From: Lelliottia wanjuensis
GTDB lineage: Bacteria > Pseudomonadota > Gammaproteobacteria > Enterobacterales > Enterobacteriaceae
Direction of reading: 5' to 3'
DNA length: 64,000 nucleotides
NCBI RefSeq assembly: GCF_030238365.1
Contig: NZ_JASSOT010000001.1
Coordinates: 248,001 to 312,000 of the forward strand
In this document: positions 10,341 through 19,799 of the stretch, piece after piece
How the letters are laid out: each line of letters begins with the position of its first letter
Numbering within the stretch: the first letter of the stretch is position 1
Made by a program: the position numbers and the translations under genes
Notes under the pieces: model-generated
Database searches by the model: none
What the model was told of the DNA's origin: nothing
Seen by the model: the letters and a program-made list of their open reading frames with translations, nothing else

Positions 10341-11711
10341 ATGGATTTTGATAATATCGCCCGCGCGCTTATTCCGCTGCTCGGTGGCAAAGAGAACATC
10401 GCCAGCGCGGCGCACTGCGCAACGCGGTTGCGTCTGGTGCTGGTTGACGACGCCCTCGCCGATCAGCAGGCGATTGGGCAGGTCGAAGGGGTGAAAGGGT
10501 GTTTTCGTAACGCAGGCCAGATGCAGATTATTTTTGGTACCGGTGTGGTCAACAAAGTCTATGCGGCGTTTATTCAGGCCACCGGCATTGGCGAGTCAAG
10601 CAAGTCGGAAGCGGCCGACATCGCGGCGCGGAAACTGAACCCATTCCAGCGCATTGCCCGACTGCTGTCGAATATCTTTGTGCCGATTATTCCTGCCATT
10701 GTGGCATCCGGCCTGCTGATGGGTCTGCTCGGCATGGTCAAAACCTACGGGTGGGTGAATGCGGATAACGCCATCTACATCATGCTCGACATGTGTAGTT
10801 CGGCGGCGTTTATTATTCTGCCGATCCTGATTGGTTTTACCGCCGCCCGAGAATTTGGCGGTAACCCGTATCTTGGCGCCACGCTCGGGGGGATCCTGAC
10901 TCACCCGGCGCTAACCAACGCCTGGGGTGTGGCCTCCGGTTTCCATACCATGGACTTTTTCGGCTTTGAAATTGCCATGATCGGCTACCAGGGAACGGTG
11001 TTCCCGGTGCTGCTGGCGGTGTGGTTTATGAGCCTCGTCGAGAAGCAGCTTCGCCGTGTGATCCCGGATGCGCTGGATCTGATCCTGACCCCATTCCTGA
11101 CCGTGATTATCTCCGGTTTTATCGCATTACTGATTATTGGCCCGGCAGGCCGCGCGCTGGGCGATGGTATTTCGTTTATTTTAAGCACCCTGATTGCCCA
11201 CGCCGGATGGCTGGCAGGACTGCTGTTTGGCGGGTTGTATTCGGTTATCGTCATTACCGGGATTCACCATAGTTTTCATGCGATTGAAGCGGGGCTGTTG
11301 GGCAATCCGTCGATTGGCGTGAATTTCCTGCTGCCGATTTGGGCGATGGCGAACGTCGCGCAGGGCGGAGCCTGTCTGGCCGTATGGTTCAAAACGAAAG
11401 ATGCCAAAATTAAAGCGATCACGCTGCCGTCGGCGTTTTCGGCGATGCTGGGCATCACCGAAGCGGCTATTTTTGGTATCAACCTGCGCTTTGTGAAGCC
11501 GTTTATTGCCGCGCTGATCGGCGGTGCCGCGGGCGGTGCCTGGGTCGTATCGGTACATGTTTACATGACGGCGGTCGGGCTGACGGCGATCCCGGGCATG
11601 GCGATCGTGCAGGCGAACTCGCTGCTTAACTATATTATTGGAATGGTAATCGCATTTGGTGTCGCCTTTGCGGTCTCATTACTGCTGAAATACAAAACGG
11701 ACTCTGAATAA
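10341..11711 (+). CDS. scrA: Sucrose PTS permease EIIBC-Scr
   Basis: ScrA imports and phosphorylates sucrose to sucrose 6-phosphate in the inner membrane. Residues 1-90 are the EIIB domain with phosphorylated Cys26 in AAHCATRLR; the rest is the EIIC domain with about 8-10 membrane segments, including the GITEAAIFGIN motif near the C-terminus. There is no EIIA domain, so the cell's glucose EIIA (Crr) should donate the phosphate. ATG 10341 is preferred over GTG 10335 because it has AGAGG at good spacing and matches the Klebsiella start. Its stop codon overlaps the scrB start by one base. Confidence 0.93.
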   Translation: MDFDNIARALIPLLGGKENIASAAHCATRLRLVLVDDALADQQAIGQVEGVKGCFRNAGQMQIIFGTGVVNKVYAAFIQATGIGESSKSEAADIAARKLNPFQRIARLLSNIFVPIIPAIVASGLLMGLLGMVKTYGWVNADNAIYIMLDMCSSAAFIILPILIGFTAAREFGGNPYLGATLGGILTHPALTNAWGVASGFHTMDFFGFEIAMIGYQGTVFPVLLAVWFMSLVEKQLRRVIPDALDLILTPFLTVIISGFIALLIIGPAGRALGDGISFILSTLIAHAGWLAGLLFGGLYSVIVITGIHHSFHAIEAGLLGNPSIGVNFLLPIWAMANVAQGGACLAVWFKTKDAKIKAITLPSAFSAMLGITEAAIFGINLRFVKPFIAALIGGAAGGAWVVSVHVYMTAVGLTAIPGMAIVQANSLLNYIIGMVIAFGVAFAVSLLLKYKTDSE

Positions 11712-13120
11712 TGACGCTTCCTTACCGCTGGCCTGCCGTTTTGCAGGCCGTCATGAAAGGGCAACCGCGTGCGTTAGAGGATAGCCACTACCCGCAGTGG
11801 CATCCCGCGCCCGTGACCGGTCTGATGAACGATCCCAACGGTTTTATCTGGCATGCCGGACGTTACCATCTGTTTTATCAGTGGAACCCGCTGGATTGCG
11901 ATCATCGCTATAAATGCTGGGGCCACTGGAGCTCAGAGGATTTAGTGCAGTGGCAGCATGAGCCCATGGCGCTGATGCCCGACGAAGAGTATGACCGCAG
12001 CGGCTGCTATTCCGGCAGCGCGGTCGATAACAATGGCGTGCTGACGCTCTGTTATACCGGCAATGTGAAGTTCGATGACGGTAGCCGCACGGCGTGGCAG
12101 TGTCTCGCCGTACAAAATGCCGACGGAGGATTCGATAAACTCGGCCCGGTACTGCCGCTACCGGCGGGTTACACCGGCCACGTTCGCGACCCGAAAGTGT
12201 GGCAGCACAACGGAAACTGGTACATGGTGCTGGGCGCGCAGGATCAGCAAAAACGCGGCAAGGTGCTGCTGTATAAATCGGCTGATTTGCACACCTGGGA
12301 CGCCTGCGGAGAAATTGCCGGGCACGGCGTGAACGGGCTGCAGGACGCGGGGTACATGTGGGAGTGCCCGGATCTGTTCGAGCTGGAGGGTACGCAGGTG
12401 TTGATCTGCTGTCCGCAAGGGCTGGCACGCGAGCCGCATCGGTATCTCAATACCTATCCCGCCACCTGGATGAGCGGTGATTTTGCCTGGGACAGCGCCA
12501 CGTTCAGCCACGGACCGTTACACGAACTGGACGCCGGGTTTGAGTTCTACGCCCCGCAAACCACGCTTTCAGCCGACGGTCGCCGCATTCTGATTGGCTG
12601 GATGGGCGTACCGGACGGGGAAGAGATGCTGCAGCCCACGCGGGAACACGGCTGGATCCACCAGATGACCTGCCCGCGTGAGCTCAATTTCCGTGAGGGC
12701 AAACTGTATCAACTGCCGATCCGCGAGTTGGCGCGTCTGCGAGAGCAGGCGCATCAATGGCAGGGGCGCGCCGACGATGCGCCAAGACTTGATGCCGGTC
12801 GGCTGGAATTCACGCTGATCCCCGATGGGCCCACGAAGGTGAATTTTGCCGATACGCTCTGGCTGAGCGTGGATGAGCAGGGGATTCAGCTGCAGCGTAG
12901 AAGTCTCGAAAATGGCGACATGCTCACGCGCTACTGGTGCGGAAAGGCGGTATCGCTGCGCGTCCTGTGCGATCGCTCGAGCGTCGAGATTTTCATCAAC
13001 GACGGCGAAGGGGTGATGAGCAGCCGCTATTTTCCTGAACATCCGGCGCAAATTCGCTTCGAAGGTGCGCCCGTCATCACATTACGCTACTGGTCGCTTC
13101 GCGCCTGCATGATAGAATGA
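11711..13120 (+). CDS. scrB: Sucrose-6-phosphate hydrolase (GH32)
   Basis: ScrB cleaves sucrose 6-phosphate to glucose 6-phosphate and fructose. The 469 residues carry the GH32 triad: nucleophile D41 in MNDPNG, transition-state D160 in VRDPKV and acid/base E218 in WECPDLF. A C-terminal beta-sandwich with SVEIFINDGEGVMSSR follows. It overlaps scrA by one base (TAATG), which implies translational coupling. Confidence 0.94.
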   Translation: MTLPYRWPAVLQAVMKGQPRALEDSHYPQWHPAPVTGLMNDPNGFIWHAGRYHLFYQWNPLDCDHRYKCWGHWSSEDLVQWQHEPMALMPDEEYDRSGCYSGSAVDNNGVLTLCYTGNVKFDDGSRTAWQCLAVQNADGGFDKLGPVLPLPAGYTGHVRDPKVWQHNGNWYMVLGAQDQQKRGKVLLYKSADLHTWDACGEIAGHGVNGLQDAGYMWECPDLFELEGTQVLICCPQGLAREPHRYLNTYPATWMSGDFAWDSATFSHGPLHELDAGFEFYAPQTTLSADGRRILIGWMGVPDGEEMLQPTREHGWIHQMTCPRELNFREGKLYQLPIRELARLREQAHQWQGRADDAPRLDAGRLEFTLIPDGPTKVNFADTLWLSVDEQGIQLQRRSLENGDMLTRYWCGKAVSLRVLCDRSSVEIFINDGEGVMSSRYFPEHPAQIRFEGAPVITLRYWSLRACMIE

Positions 13121-13148
13121 GGGTTTTGGCAGCCGGGTCTAAGTCGTT

Positions 13149-14165
13149 GTGAGAAAAACAAAACGCGTCACCATCAAAGACATTGCTGAGCTGGCGGGGG
13201 TGTCCAAAGCGACCGCCAGCCTGGTGTTGAATGGTCGTAGTAAAGAGTTACGCGTGGCAGAGGAAACCCGCGACCGGGTTCTGGCTATTGCGAAACAGCA
13301 TCACTACCAGCCGAGCATTCATGCGCGTTCACTGCGAGATAACCGCAGTCACACCATCGGACTGGTGGTGCCGGAAATCACTAACTATGGTTTTGCCGTG
13401 TTTTCTCATGAGCTGGAAACCTTATGCCGCGAGGCCGGAGTCCAGCTGCTGATCTCCTGTACGGATGAAAATCCGGGGCAGGAGACGGTGGTGGTCAACA
13501 ATATGGTGTCGCGGCAGGTCGACGGGCTGATTGTGGCTTCCAGTCTGCTCAACGACGCGGATTATCAAAAACTGAGCGAACAGCTTCCGGTGGTGCTCTT
13601 CGATCGCCATATGAACGACAGCTCTTTGCCGCTGGTGATCACCGATTCCATTACCCCGACGGCCGAACTGGTGGCGGATATCGCCCGCCAGCACCCGGAC
13701 GAAATCTATTTTCTCGGCGGGCAGCCGAGACTCTCCCCGACCCGCGATCGTCTTGAAGGTTTTAAGCAGGGGCTGGCGAATGCTGGCGTTGAACTGCGCC
13801 CGGAGTGGATCATTCACGGAAACTATCACCCCAGCTCTGGCTACGAAATGTTTGCTGAGCTGTGTGCCCGATTAGGCCGCCCGCCGAAAGCCCTTTTCAC
13901 CGCTGCATGTGGTTTGCTGGAAGGGGTCTTGCGTTATATGGGGCAGCATCACCTCTTGCAAAGCGATATGCGGCTGGCCAGCTTTGACGATCACTATCTC
14001 TATGATTCATTGACTATCCCGATTGATACAGTGCGGCAGGACAATCGCCAGCTGGCATGGCACTGTTTCGATTTAATTGGCAAGCTGATCGAAGGGGAAA
14101 CCCCGGAACCGCTGCAACGCAAGCTGGCAGCGACACTGCAGAAACGCTATCAGGCCGGTCAATGA
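13149..14165 (+). CDS. scrR: Sucrose operon repressor ScrR (LacI family)
   Basis: ScrR represses scrK and scrYAB and is induced by fructose or fructose 1-phosphate. The 338 residues begin with a LacI-type helix-turn-helix ([20 protein letters not shown], about residues 8-27), the hinge helix near 55, and a periplasmic-binding-like effector domain. GTG is the likely start; the gene is 28 bp after scrB in the same direction, so it may be partly co-transcribed. Three matching operators are present at scrK and scrY. Confidence 0.92.
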   Translation: MRKTKRVTIKDIAELAGVSKATASLVLNGRSKELRVAEETRDRVLAIAKQHHYQPSIHARSLRDNRSHTIGLVVPEITNYGFAVFSHELETLCREAGVQLLISCTDENPGQETVVVNNMVSRQVDGLIVASSLLNDADYQKLSEQLPVVLFDRHMNDSSLPLVITDSITPTAELVADIARQHPDEIYFLGGQPRLSPTRDRLEGFKQGLANAGVELRPEWIIHGNYHPSSGYEMFAELCARLGRPPKALFTAACGLLEGVLRYMGQHHLLQSDMRLASFDDHYLYDSLTIPIDTVRQDNRQLAWHCFDLIGKLIEGETPEPLQRKLAATLQKRYQAGQ

Positions 14166-14188
14166 TCCTTCACACATTCAGGAGCGAT

Positions 14189-14953
14189 ATGCGCCGTTCA
14201 CTTCTTATCATGACGTCATGGTTTCTTCCCGCGCTGGCGATGGCGGCCAGCGATCTTCCGCCGATCGTGAAGCAGTTTGGCGAGCAGCAGGGCATTCAGA
14301 ACATCAAGGAAATTGACGCACCCGGCGGCATGAAAAGCTGGATTGGTCAGTATCAGGATATGGGCGTGACGTTGTTTATGACGCCTGACGGGAAGCATGT
14401 CATCTCTGGTTATCTTTATGATGGTAAAGGGAAAAACATCAGCGAAGACTATTTCCAGAAAGAGATTTACATCCCGCTGGGCCGCCAGATGTGGGAAACC
14501 CTCAACAAAACGCAGCCATTGAAAGAGGGCGCGGAAACGGCTCCGCGGAAGGTGTTTGTCTTTGCCGATCCGTTCTGCCCGTACTGCAAAAAATTCTGGG
14601 CGGAAGCGCAGCCGTGGGTGAAAGCCGGGAAAGTGCAGCTGAATACGCTGCTGGTTGCGTTCCTGAATCCGAAAAGCGGCCCGAATGCGACCGCCATTCT
14701 GAATGCGGCCGATCCTGTTGAAGCCTGGAAAGCGTACGAACTGTCCGGGGGTAAAACGTTGCCAGCGCTTAAGGGGGATTCATCTCGTGAAACCTTCAAT
14801 CTGCTCCAGCAACACCAGAAACTGATGGATGAGCTGGGCGCAAACGCAACGCCCGCCATTTATTACATGAATGCGAAGAACGAACTGCAGCAGGTGGTCG
14901 GGATGCCAGATCAGCAACAGCTGCTGGAGATGTTCGGGCCCAAACCGGAATAG
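14189..14953 (+). CDS. dsbG: Periplasmic disulfide isomerase/chaperone DsbG
   Basis: DsbG protects single cysteines from oxidation and isomerises disulfides in the periplasm, kept reduced by DsbD. The protein has a signal peptide (about 1-22, ending LAMA), the DsbC/G dimerisation domain (IDAPGGMKSWIGQYQDMGV) and a thioredoxin fold with the active site CPYC in FADPFCPYCKKFW, and the cis-proline loop in ANATPAIYY. I place the start at 14189, after GGAG, giving 254 residues (248 in E. coli). It starts 24 bp after scrR and converges with digH. Confidence 0.92.
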   Translation: MRRSLLIMTSWFLPALAMAASDLPPIVKQFGEQQGIQNIKEIDAPGGMKSWIGQYQDMGVTLFMTPDGKHVISGYLYDGKGKNISEDYFQKEIYIPLGRQMWETLNKTQPLKEGAETAPRKVFVFADPFCPYCKKFWAEAQPWVKAGKVQLNTLLVAFLNPKSGPNATAILNAADPVEAWKAYELSGGKTLPALKGDSSRETFNLLQQHQKLMDELGANATPAIYYMNAKNELQQVVGMPDQQQLLEMFGPKPE

Positions 14954-14962
14954 CCGCCGGGG

Positions 14963-16270
14963 TTATGAACCCCAGCGCGTTTTGATATAGCTGACCGCTT
15001 CCTGCGCCTGCGGCTGGTTGAGATAGTCCTCTCTGAACAGAATCGTACCGTCGATGTGCGGTACCGATTCGTTCAAATCGATCTGTTTTTTCAGCTCCGG
15101 CACGCCGCCGTTCACCGTCCAGTCAGGCTCATTCTTTGACGATTCCCCCACTTTATACAGCGCCACGCCGATATAGAGACGCGTGTTGGTCGGCTTGACG
15201 ACGTCCGCCCACCATTTCGCCAGTACGTCGTAGCGGGCCGCTTTGCGGGAGAAGGGCCAGTAAACCTGCGGGGCGATGTAATCCAGTAAGCCTTCTTTCA
15301 CCCACAGACGGGTATCGGCGAAGGCTTCGTCATACGCCGCGGCGCCTGAGGTTTCTGAGCCTAAAGGATCGTGCGAGCGATTGCGCCAGACGCCAGCCGG
15401 GCTCACGCCAAACTCCACGCCGGGATTGAGCTGCTTGATGGTGCGCGAGACTTGCTCGATCAGCTGGTGCGTGTTGTGCCGACGCCAGTCCGCTTTGGAT
15501 GCAAACCCTGCGCCGTATTGCTGGAAGGTCTGATTATCGTTAAGCGTGGATCCGGGCGTTTCGGTATAGAAATAGTCATCGAACTGCACGCCATCGACCG
15601 GGTAGCGCGAGACGACTTCCGCCACGATGCTGGTGATCCAGTCCCGGGCTTCCGGAATGCCGGGGTCGAGCACGTAGCGGTCGCTGGCGGTGCGGATCCA
15701 GTCGCGATGGAGAACAAAAACACTGGCCGGATTAAGGGAAATCGTGCGATTCAGCTCCGCCACGGTTCCCGGTTTGGTGTTGGTCGTCACCCGGTACGGG
15801 TTAAACCAGGCGTGAACTTTCATGCCGCGTTTGTGCGCTTCATCGAGCATAAACATCAGCGGATCGTAGCCGGGGTCCTGGCCGATATGGCCGGTCAGGG
15901 TGTCAGACCATGGCAAAATCTTTGATGGCCACAGCGCGGTTCCGTCCGGTTTGATCTGGAAAAACACCGTGTTGATCCCGAGGCTTTTCAGTTTATCCAG
16001 CTTATCGGTCAGCGCTTTTTGTTGAACGCTGTTGCGGGTGGCCGGATTGCTGATATTCACCGAAGAAACCGGCGGCCAGTCGAGACGAGACACGGTTGCG
16101 AGCCAGATACCGCGCATCGGGCCCTGGTCTTTTTGCGATTTTGCCGTCAGGGGATGCTTCGCCACCGGCGGAAGCGGGGTGACTAACGATTTCGGCGGTT
16201 TGGACGAGCAGCTGGCGAGCAGCAGCGCGATAAGAATGAGTGCGCCAGAACGTTTAACCTGTAAGGGCAT
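14963..16270 (-). CDS. digH: Divisome-localised glycosyl hydrolase lipoprotein DigH
   Basis: DigH (YddW) is an outer-membrane lipoprotein that cleaves denuded peptidoglycan glycan strands at the division site. The 435 residues begin with a signal peptide and lipobox LLASC (Cys near residue 21), followed by the GH10-like/DUF187 domain from about residue 50 (MRGIWLATVSRLDWPP, VHAWFNPYRV, DGVQFDDYFY, GVSPAGVWRN). It follows the VF530-type gene by 6 bp in the same direction, so they are probably co-transcribed. Confidence 0.9.
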   Translation of the reverse strand: MPLQVKRSGALILIALLLASCSSKPPKSLVTPLPPVAKHPLTAKSQKDQGPMRGIWLATVSRLDWPPVSSVNISNPATRNSVQQKALTDKLDKLKSLGINTVFFQIKPDGTALWPSKILPWSDTLTGHIGQDPGYDPLMFMLDEAHKRGMKVHAWFNPYRVTTNTKPGTVAELNRTISLNPASVFVLHRDWIRTASDRYVLDPGIPEARDWITSIVAEVVSRYPVDGVQFDDYFYTETPGSTLNDNQTFQQYGAGFASKADWRRHNTHQLIEQVSRTIKQLNPGVEFGVSPAGVWRNRSHDPLGSETSGAAAYDEAFADTRLWVKEGLLDYIAPQVYWPFSRKAARYDVLAKWWADVVKPTNTRLYIGVALYKVGESSKNEPDWTVNGGVPELKKQIDLNESVPHIDGTILFREDYLNQPQAQEAVSYIKTRWGS

Positions 16271-16276
16271 CGTGTG

Positions 16277-16555
16277 TTAACTCTTTTTCAGGCGGCTATT
16301 GGCCCAGGGATCATTATCAAGATCTTCAGGAGCGGCATCTTCCAGCGAGTCGAGATACAGCGCTTCGACCTCAGCGCGAGCCCAGGGAGTGCGACGCAAA
16401 AACTTGAGGCTTGATTTGACGCTCGGGTCGCTTTTAAAACAGTTAATGTTGATCAGTTTGCCGAGTTGAACCCAACCGTAGCGGGCAACCAGAGCGTTGA
16501 CCTGCATTTCAAGCGTTACGCCGTGCAAAGGATCTTTGGAATTGTGTGCTGCCAT
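16277..16555 (-). CDS. VF530-family (DUF2132) small protein
   Basis: The 92-residue protein has the VF530 signature [40 protein letters not shown] and [12 protein letters not shown]. The fold of this family is known from Vibrio fischeri VF530 and resembles helical DNA-binding domains, but no function is established. It precedes digH by 6 bp as the first gene of the pair. Confidence 0.88.
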   Translation of the reverse strand: MAAHNSKDPLHGVTLEMQVNALVARYGWVQLGKLININCFKSDPSVKSSLKFLRRTPWARAEVEALYLDSLEDAAPEDLDNDPWANSRLKKS

Positions 16556-16683
16556 AGTGAAATCCGGTTTCTGCTGTGAGTCGTCAGGGAGTGCAGGGGA
16601 AGGTTACAAGAAAGTCGGGATATCGGCAAATAAACCAGGGTTTTAAACCCTACCCGGCGGGCAGGGTTTGACGGGGTTTCAGG

Positions 16684-16989
16684 TCAACAAACGGCGTTAT
16701 CGAAGAAATCAATATTAAACACCGTCTCCTCTTCATACATCTCAACGACATACCACCCATCGGCGGTCACAACGTAGAATTCCCCCGGACGAATAATCCT
16801 GATTTTTTGTGCCTCTTTTGCCTGTTGCTGTTGATAGCAGAGAAGCTTCACTGCGCCCTCCATGACCGAAATTCTGGCATAGGCGCCAGCCAGGATTCGG
16901 TGTCGGAGTCTGAGCGCGTCGGGGACGTTGGTATTATTAAAGAAAGGGGTGCTTTTGATTATCTGATAATCTTGTGGGATCTGTTGCAT
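16684..16989 (-). CDS. DUF1971 (YeaR/TehB-N-like) cupin protein
   Basis: The 101 residues align with YeaR: YQIIKSTPFFNNTNVPDALRLRH near the start, ARISVMEGAVKLL and the closing VFNIDFF. This is a small beta-sandwich cupin family linked elsewhere to tellurite and nitrosative stress; its biochemical role is unknown. It begins one base after the MarR-family stop codon and is the last gene of the four-gene operon starting at 19283. Confidence 0.75.
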   Translation of the reverse strand: MQQIPQDYQIIKSTPFFNNTNVPDALRLRHRILAGAYARISVMEGAVKLLCYQQQQAKEAQKIRIIRPGEFYVVTADGWYVVEMYEEETVFNIDFFDNAVC

Positions 16990-16990
16990 T

Positions 16991-17437
16991 CTATTTTCCT
17001 GGAATTTTGAGACCTCTCAGATTGCTATTTAATCTGACGAGGACAGTCTCAAAGAGCTGGATTTCCTGGGCAGAGACATTGCCCAGAATATCGTTCCAAA
17101 TATCATTGATTTTCTCATTTACCCGCCGGTTCATGGCGGAACCTTCCCGGGTAATTTCAAGAAAAATCTGTCGCTTATCGGCAGGGTTATTTTTACTGCT
17201 GCGAAGGAGACCCTGCTGTTCCAGGCGAGCAATCGACCGGGTTAAATTCTGATGAACGGTCCCGAGTTGATTCGCCAGTTCATTTTTAGTCTGACCGCTT
17301 TGGCTATCGAGTTTATCGAGGATGATGCGATCAACAAAGGTTACCCCAATCTCGTTAAGAACCGGCTCCAGGATTTGTTGCCAGGCGCTGTGATTCTCAC
17401 GCAATAAATCGGTTAACTGAGTGTAATCGCGGGTCAT
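16991..17437 (-). CDS. MarR-family transcriptional regulator
   Basis: The 148-residue winged-helix protein has the MarR core: KNELANQLGTVHQNLTRSIA as recognition helix region and the wing LRSSKNNPADKRQIFLEIT. The start at 17437 is chosen for the RBS AAGAGG 6 bases before; the frame is open further upstream without support. It lies between a MarC-family gene and a DUF1971 gene, all one direction. The 27-bp palindrome at 19343, upstream of the operon's first gene, is the obvious candidate operator, so autoregulation in response to an aromatic or dipeptide-like ligand is plausible. Confidence 0.88.
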   Translation of the reverse strand: MTRDYTQLTDLLRENHSAWQQILEPVLNEIGVTFVDRIILDKLDSQSGQTKNELANQLGTVHQNLTRSIARLEQQGLLRSSKNNPADKRQIFLEITREGSAMNRRVNEKINDIWNDILGNVSAQEIQLFETVLVRLNSNLRGLKIPGK

Positions 17438-17445
17438 AAGGCCTC

Positions 17446-18030
17446 TTAAACTTTGATATAAAACGTGAATCCGGCCATCAGCAGTTGGGTACCAATACAC
17501 GCCAGCGCCAGCCAGGAGATGCGCTTGATTATATTCATAACCGTTTCACCTAACCACCGGCAAACCGGCTGGCTAAAGTAAAAAAGCACACCCAGGATCA
17601 GCGCCACCGTGACAATGGCCAGACTCACCGCCAGCGGATTATGCGTCTGTTGCGTCAGGCTAATCGCAATAGACATCGCCGCCGGGCCCGCGATCACCGG
17701 AATACACAGGGGAACAATCGCGATATTCCCCGACACAGGCAGCGAATTATCGGCCTGCTCGCCGAGCCCTTTCAGACTCGACATCAGCAGAGACAACCCC
17801 CCGGCAAACTGTAACGCCGCGATGTTGATGCCAAACAGCTGAAAAATATGTGTGCCGCCTAAAACACACAGGATCAGCGTTATGGCGACGGCAATCGTCG
17901 TTTTGCTGCCAATCGTCTTCACCTCTTTTACGGGCATTCCTGAGGTGTAGGAACAAAAGAGGGCAAACATGGTTAACGGGTTAATGATAATAACGAGCCG
18001 CGACAGGCTATGGAGATAATTTGCCAACAT
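17446..18030 (-). CDS. MarC/UPF0056-family membrane protein
   Basis: The protein has six predicted membrane segments and the family motifs VIIINPLTMFALF near the N-terminus and PLCIPVIAGPAAMS in the middle. It is a paralogue of MarC, which is present separately at 56656. Function of the family is unsettled; multidrug and amino-acid transport have both been proposed. The start could be ATG 18030 or an upstream TTG at 18051; I use the ATG. It sits in an operon with an amidohydrolase, suggesting transport of the enzyme's substrate or product. Confidence 0.85.
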   Translation of the reverse strand: MLANYLHSLSRLVIIINPLTMFALFCSYTSGMPVKEVKTIGSKTTIAVAITLILCVLGGTHIFQLFGINIAALQFAGGLSLLMSSLKGLGEQADNSLPVSGNIAIVPLCIPVIAGPAAMSIAISLTQQTHNPLAVSLAIVTVALILGVLFYFSQPVCRWLGETVMNIIKRISWLALACIGTQLLMAGFTFYIKV

Positions 18031-18053
18031 GTGTTTGTGTATTCCGGTCAAAT

Positions 18054-19283
18054 TCAGGCAAGCAGATTTTTCACGATTTCGCCGTTTTTAATCACCATCA
18101 GGACGTTATCTTCCTGTTCGTTAAACAGGTGAATATCGTCGAGTGGATTTTTTGGCAGCACCAGCAGATCGGCAAAGGCATCTTCGGCCACCACACCCAG
18201 CTTATCCTTCATGTCGAGAATTTCGGCATTGATATAGGTTGCGGAATGGAGGGTATCAAACGCGCTCTCCACCTGACTGCGCAGGGTAAGTTCGTCGTAC
18301 TCAAAGCTGTGGAAATCACCGAGTAAATCGGTGCCTAAGCCAATTTTGACGTTGTGCAAGCGTGCCAGCCGGATAGATTCCAGCGCCTTCAGACGAACCT
18401 CATCCAGCTTATTCACGACGGAGTCAGGCACCTCTGAACTCATATTGTTTTTAAAGGCGTTATAGATAGCGAGCGTAGGCACCAGATAAGCCTGATGGTC
18501 GTGCATATCTTTCGCCGACTGCTCATCCAGCAAATTACCGTGCTCGATGGTTTTGACCCCATATTTGACGCAGCGCGAAATCGCAGCCGGGGTATAGGCA
18601 TGGGCCATCACATAGCTGTTAAAACGGCGGGCCTCGTCGACAATCGCAATGATTTCTTCATCCGAATACTGCAGGTTATCAATTTTATCCGTTGGCGAGG
18701 CGATGCCACCTCCGGCCATGATTTTGATCTGACTGGCGCCCACACGAAACTGCTCACGCACCGCGTGCCGTACCGCTGTGACACCGTCACAGATGATCGC
18801 AATGGACGAGGCGGAGCAGAGGCTGCACGCACAAGTCACCATCTCGGACGCCTGATGACGGTAATCCCCGTGGCCGCCCGTCTGGCTTAACGCCCGGCAG
18901 CTCATAAACAGTCTTGGAGCTGGAAGCAGACCGTCATCAATGGATTTTTTAATGCCCATATCGGCGCCACCGGCATCACGGACGGAGGTAAACCCGCGGC
19001 GGATCATGTCGCGCAGGAAGTTAAAGGTCCGGGCATACATGTAGCCCTTATGGACATTAGCTTCGTTAAAATCTAGCTGACTGGCGGTGATGTGAACATG
19101 CGCATCGATCAGCCCCGGCATCACATATTTCCCTTTCAGGTCCAGCACCTGCACATTGCTCCCGACGGGGATCTCCTGCGAAGAGATAGCGACGATCTTG
19201 TCTCCCGCCAGTAAAATATTCCCGGCCGTAATGACGTTATCCTTACCATTGAAAATATTTGCATTTTTTAACAAAAGACTCAT
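18054..19283 (-). CDS. Metal-dependent amidohydrolase (imidazolonepropionase/dipeptidase-like)
   Basis: The 409-residue amidohydrolase-superfamily enzyme has the metal-binding set typical of the Sgx9260/Xaa-Arg-dipeptidase group: HVH at residues 62-64 (GLIDAHVHI), the bridging lysine in QIKIMAGGG, histidines in VMAHAYTP and TIEHGN, and the catalytic aspartate in GLGTDLLGD. It may hydrolyse an acylated amino acid, a dipeptide or a cyclic ureide. It is the first gene of the operon with a MarC-family permease and a MarR regulator, preceded by a long palindrome. Confidence 0.85.
   Translation of the reverse strand: MSLLLKNANIFNGKDNVITAGNILLAGDKIVAISSQEIPVGSNVQVLDLKGKYVMPGLIDAHVHITASQLDFNEANVHKGYMYARTFNFLRDMIRRGFTSVRDAGGADMGIKKSIDDGLLPAPRLFMSCRALSQTGGHGDYRHQASEMVTCACSLCSASSIAIICDGVTAVRHAVREQFRVGASQIKIMAGGGIASPTDKIDNLQYSDEEIIAIVDEARRFNSYVMAHAYTPAAISRCVKYGVKTIEHGNLLDEQSAKDMHDHQAYLVPTLAIYNAFKNNMSSEVPDSVVNKLDEVRLKALESIRLARLHNVKIGLGTDLLGDFHSFEYDELTLRSQVESAFDTLHSATYINAEILDMKDKLGVVAEDAFADLLVLPKNPLDDIHLFNEQEDNVLMVIKNGEIVKNLLA
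18778..18790. other. matS site (MatP binding)
   Basis: GTGACACCGTCAC fits the MatP consensus GTGACRNYGTCAC without mismatch. It lies inside the amidohydrolase gene. MatP-matS organises the terminus macrodomain. Confidence 0.85.
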
Positions 19284-19342
19284 ACAACCTCCGATTAGTG
19301 ATATTCAAGTGCGTCAATCTGAGGGCGATTGTGCTCCCAATA

Positions 19343-19369
19343 AAACTAGAAAGCAATGCTTTCTAGTTT
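19343..19369. promoter_or_regulatory. 27-bp palindrome, candidate MarR-family operator
   Basis: Two perfect 13-nt arms (AAACTAGAAAGCA and TGCTTTCTAGTTT) flank a single A, 60 bp upstream of the amidohydrolase start. Length and symmetry suit a dimeric winged-helix repressor, and the downstream operon encodes one. It is followed by no run that would make it a good terminator for a plus-strand gene. Confidence 0.75.
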
Positions 19370-19799
19370 GTTTTTTGTGGTTAAAAAACGCACTCCAGAA
19401 GTCTGAGTTGGCGGCAAGGGGTAAGCGAATGGCATGCGAAAATCGCATTAATATTAATGAGAGTCTTCATGGAAAGGATTTTTCAAAGGGTTCGGGCAAC
19501 TAAGAAAAGATTAATTTAACATGTCTCGATGTTTTTCAACACCCTATAAAACAACAGGTTAGAGTGAATTTAAGGTGATTTAATCTTATTTAAGATCGCA
19601 TTTTTGTTATTTGAGAAAACAAAGGTTTTAATTATTGGGAATTTTCTTAAACTAGCAATCATCGTAGGGTTAATCCTATGGTGTACATAAGCTCACTGGT
19701 CTCTTACTCCACGCAAATAAATATTCCGCGCCCTGCGGAGGAGTGCTATTGCGTTGCCAGTCAGGCCGCCAGGGTATTTCTTTATTAAGGACAGACAAT
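19370..19799. other. Non-coding region before the fimbrial operon
   Basis: This 430-base AT-rich stretch shows no convincing gene. It contains a perfect 14-bp palindrome, CATTAATATTAATG, at 19446-19459. It should hold the fimbrial promoter. I saw no pair of matching inverted repeats bracketing a promoter, so there is no evidence of a fim-type invertible switch. Confidence 0.5.

Noticed and set aside
19284..19799. Possible fim-type invertible promoter before the pilin
   Set aside because: No pair of matching inverted repeats brackets the region, and no recombinase gene is adjacent; the palindromes present are single sites.
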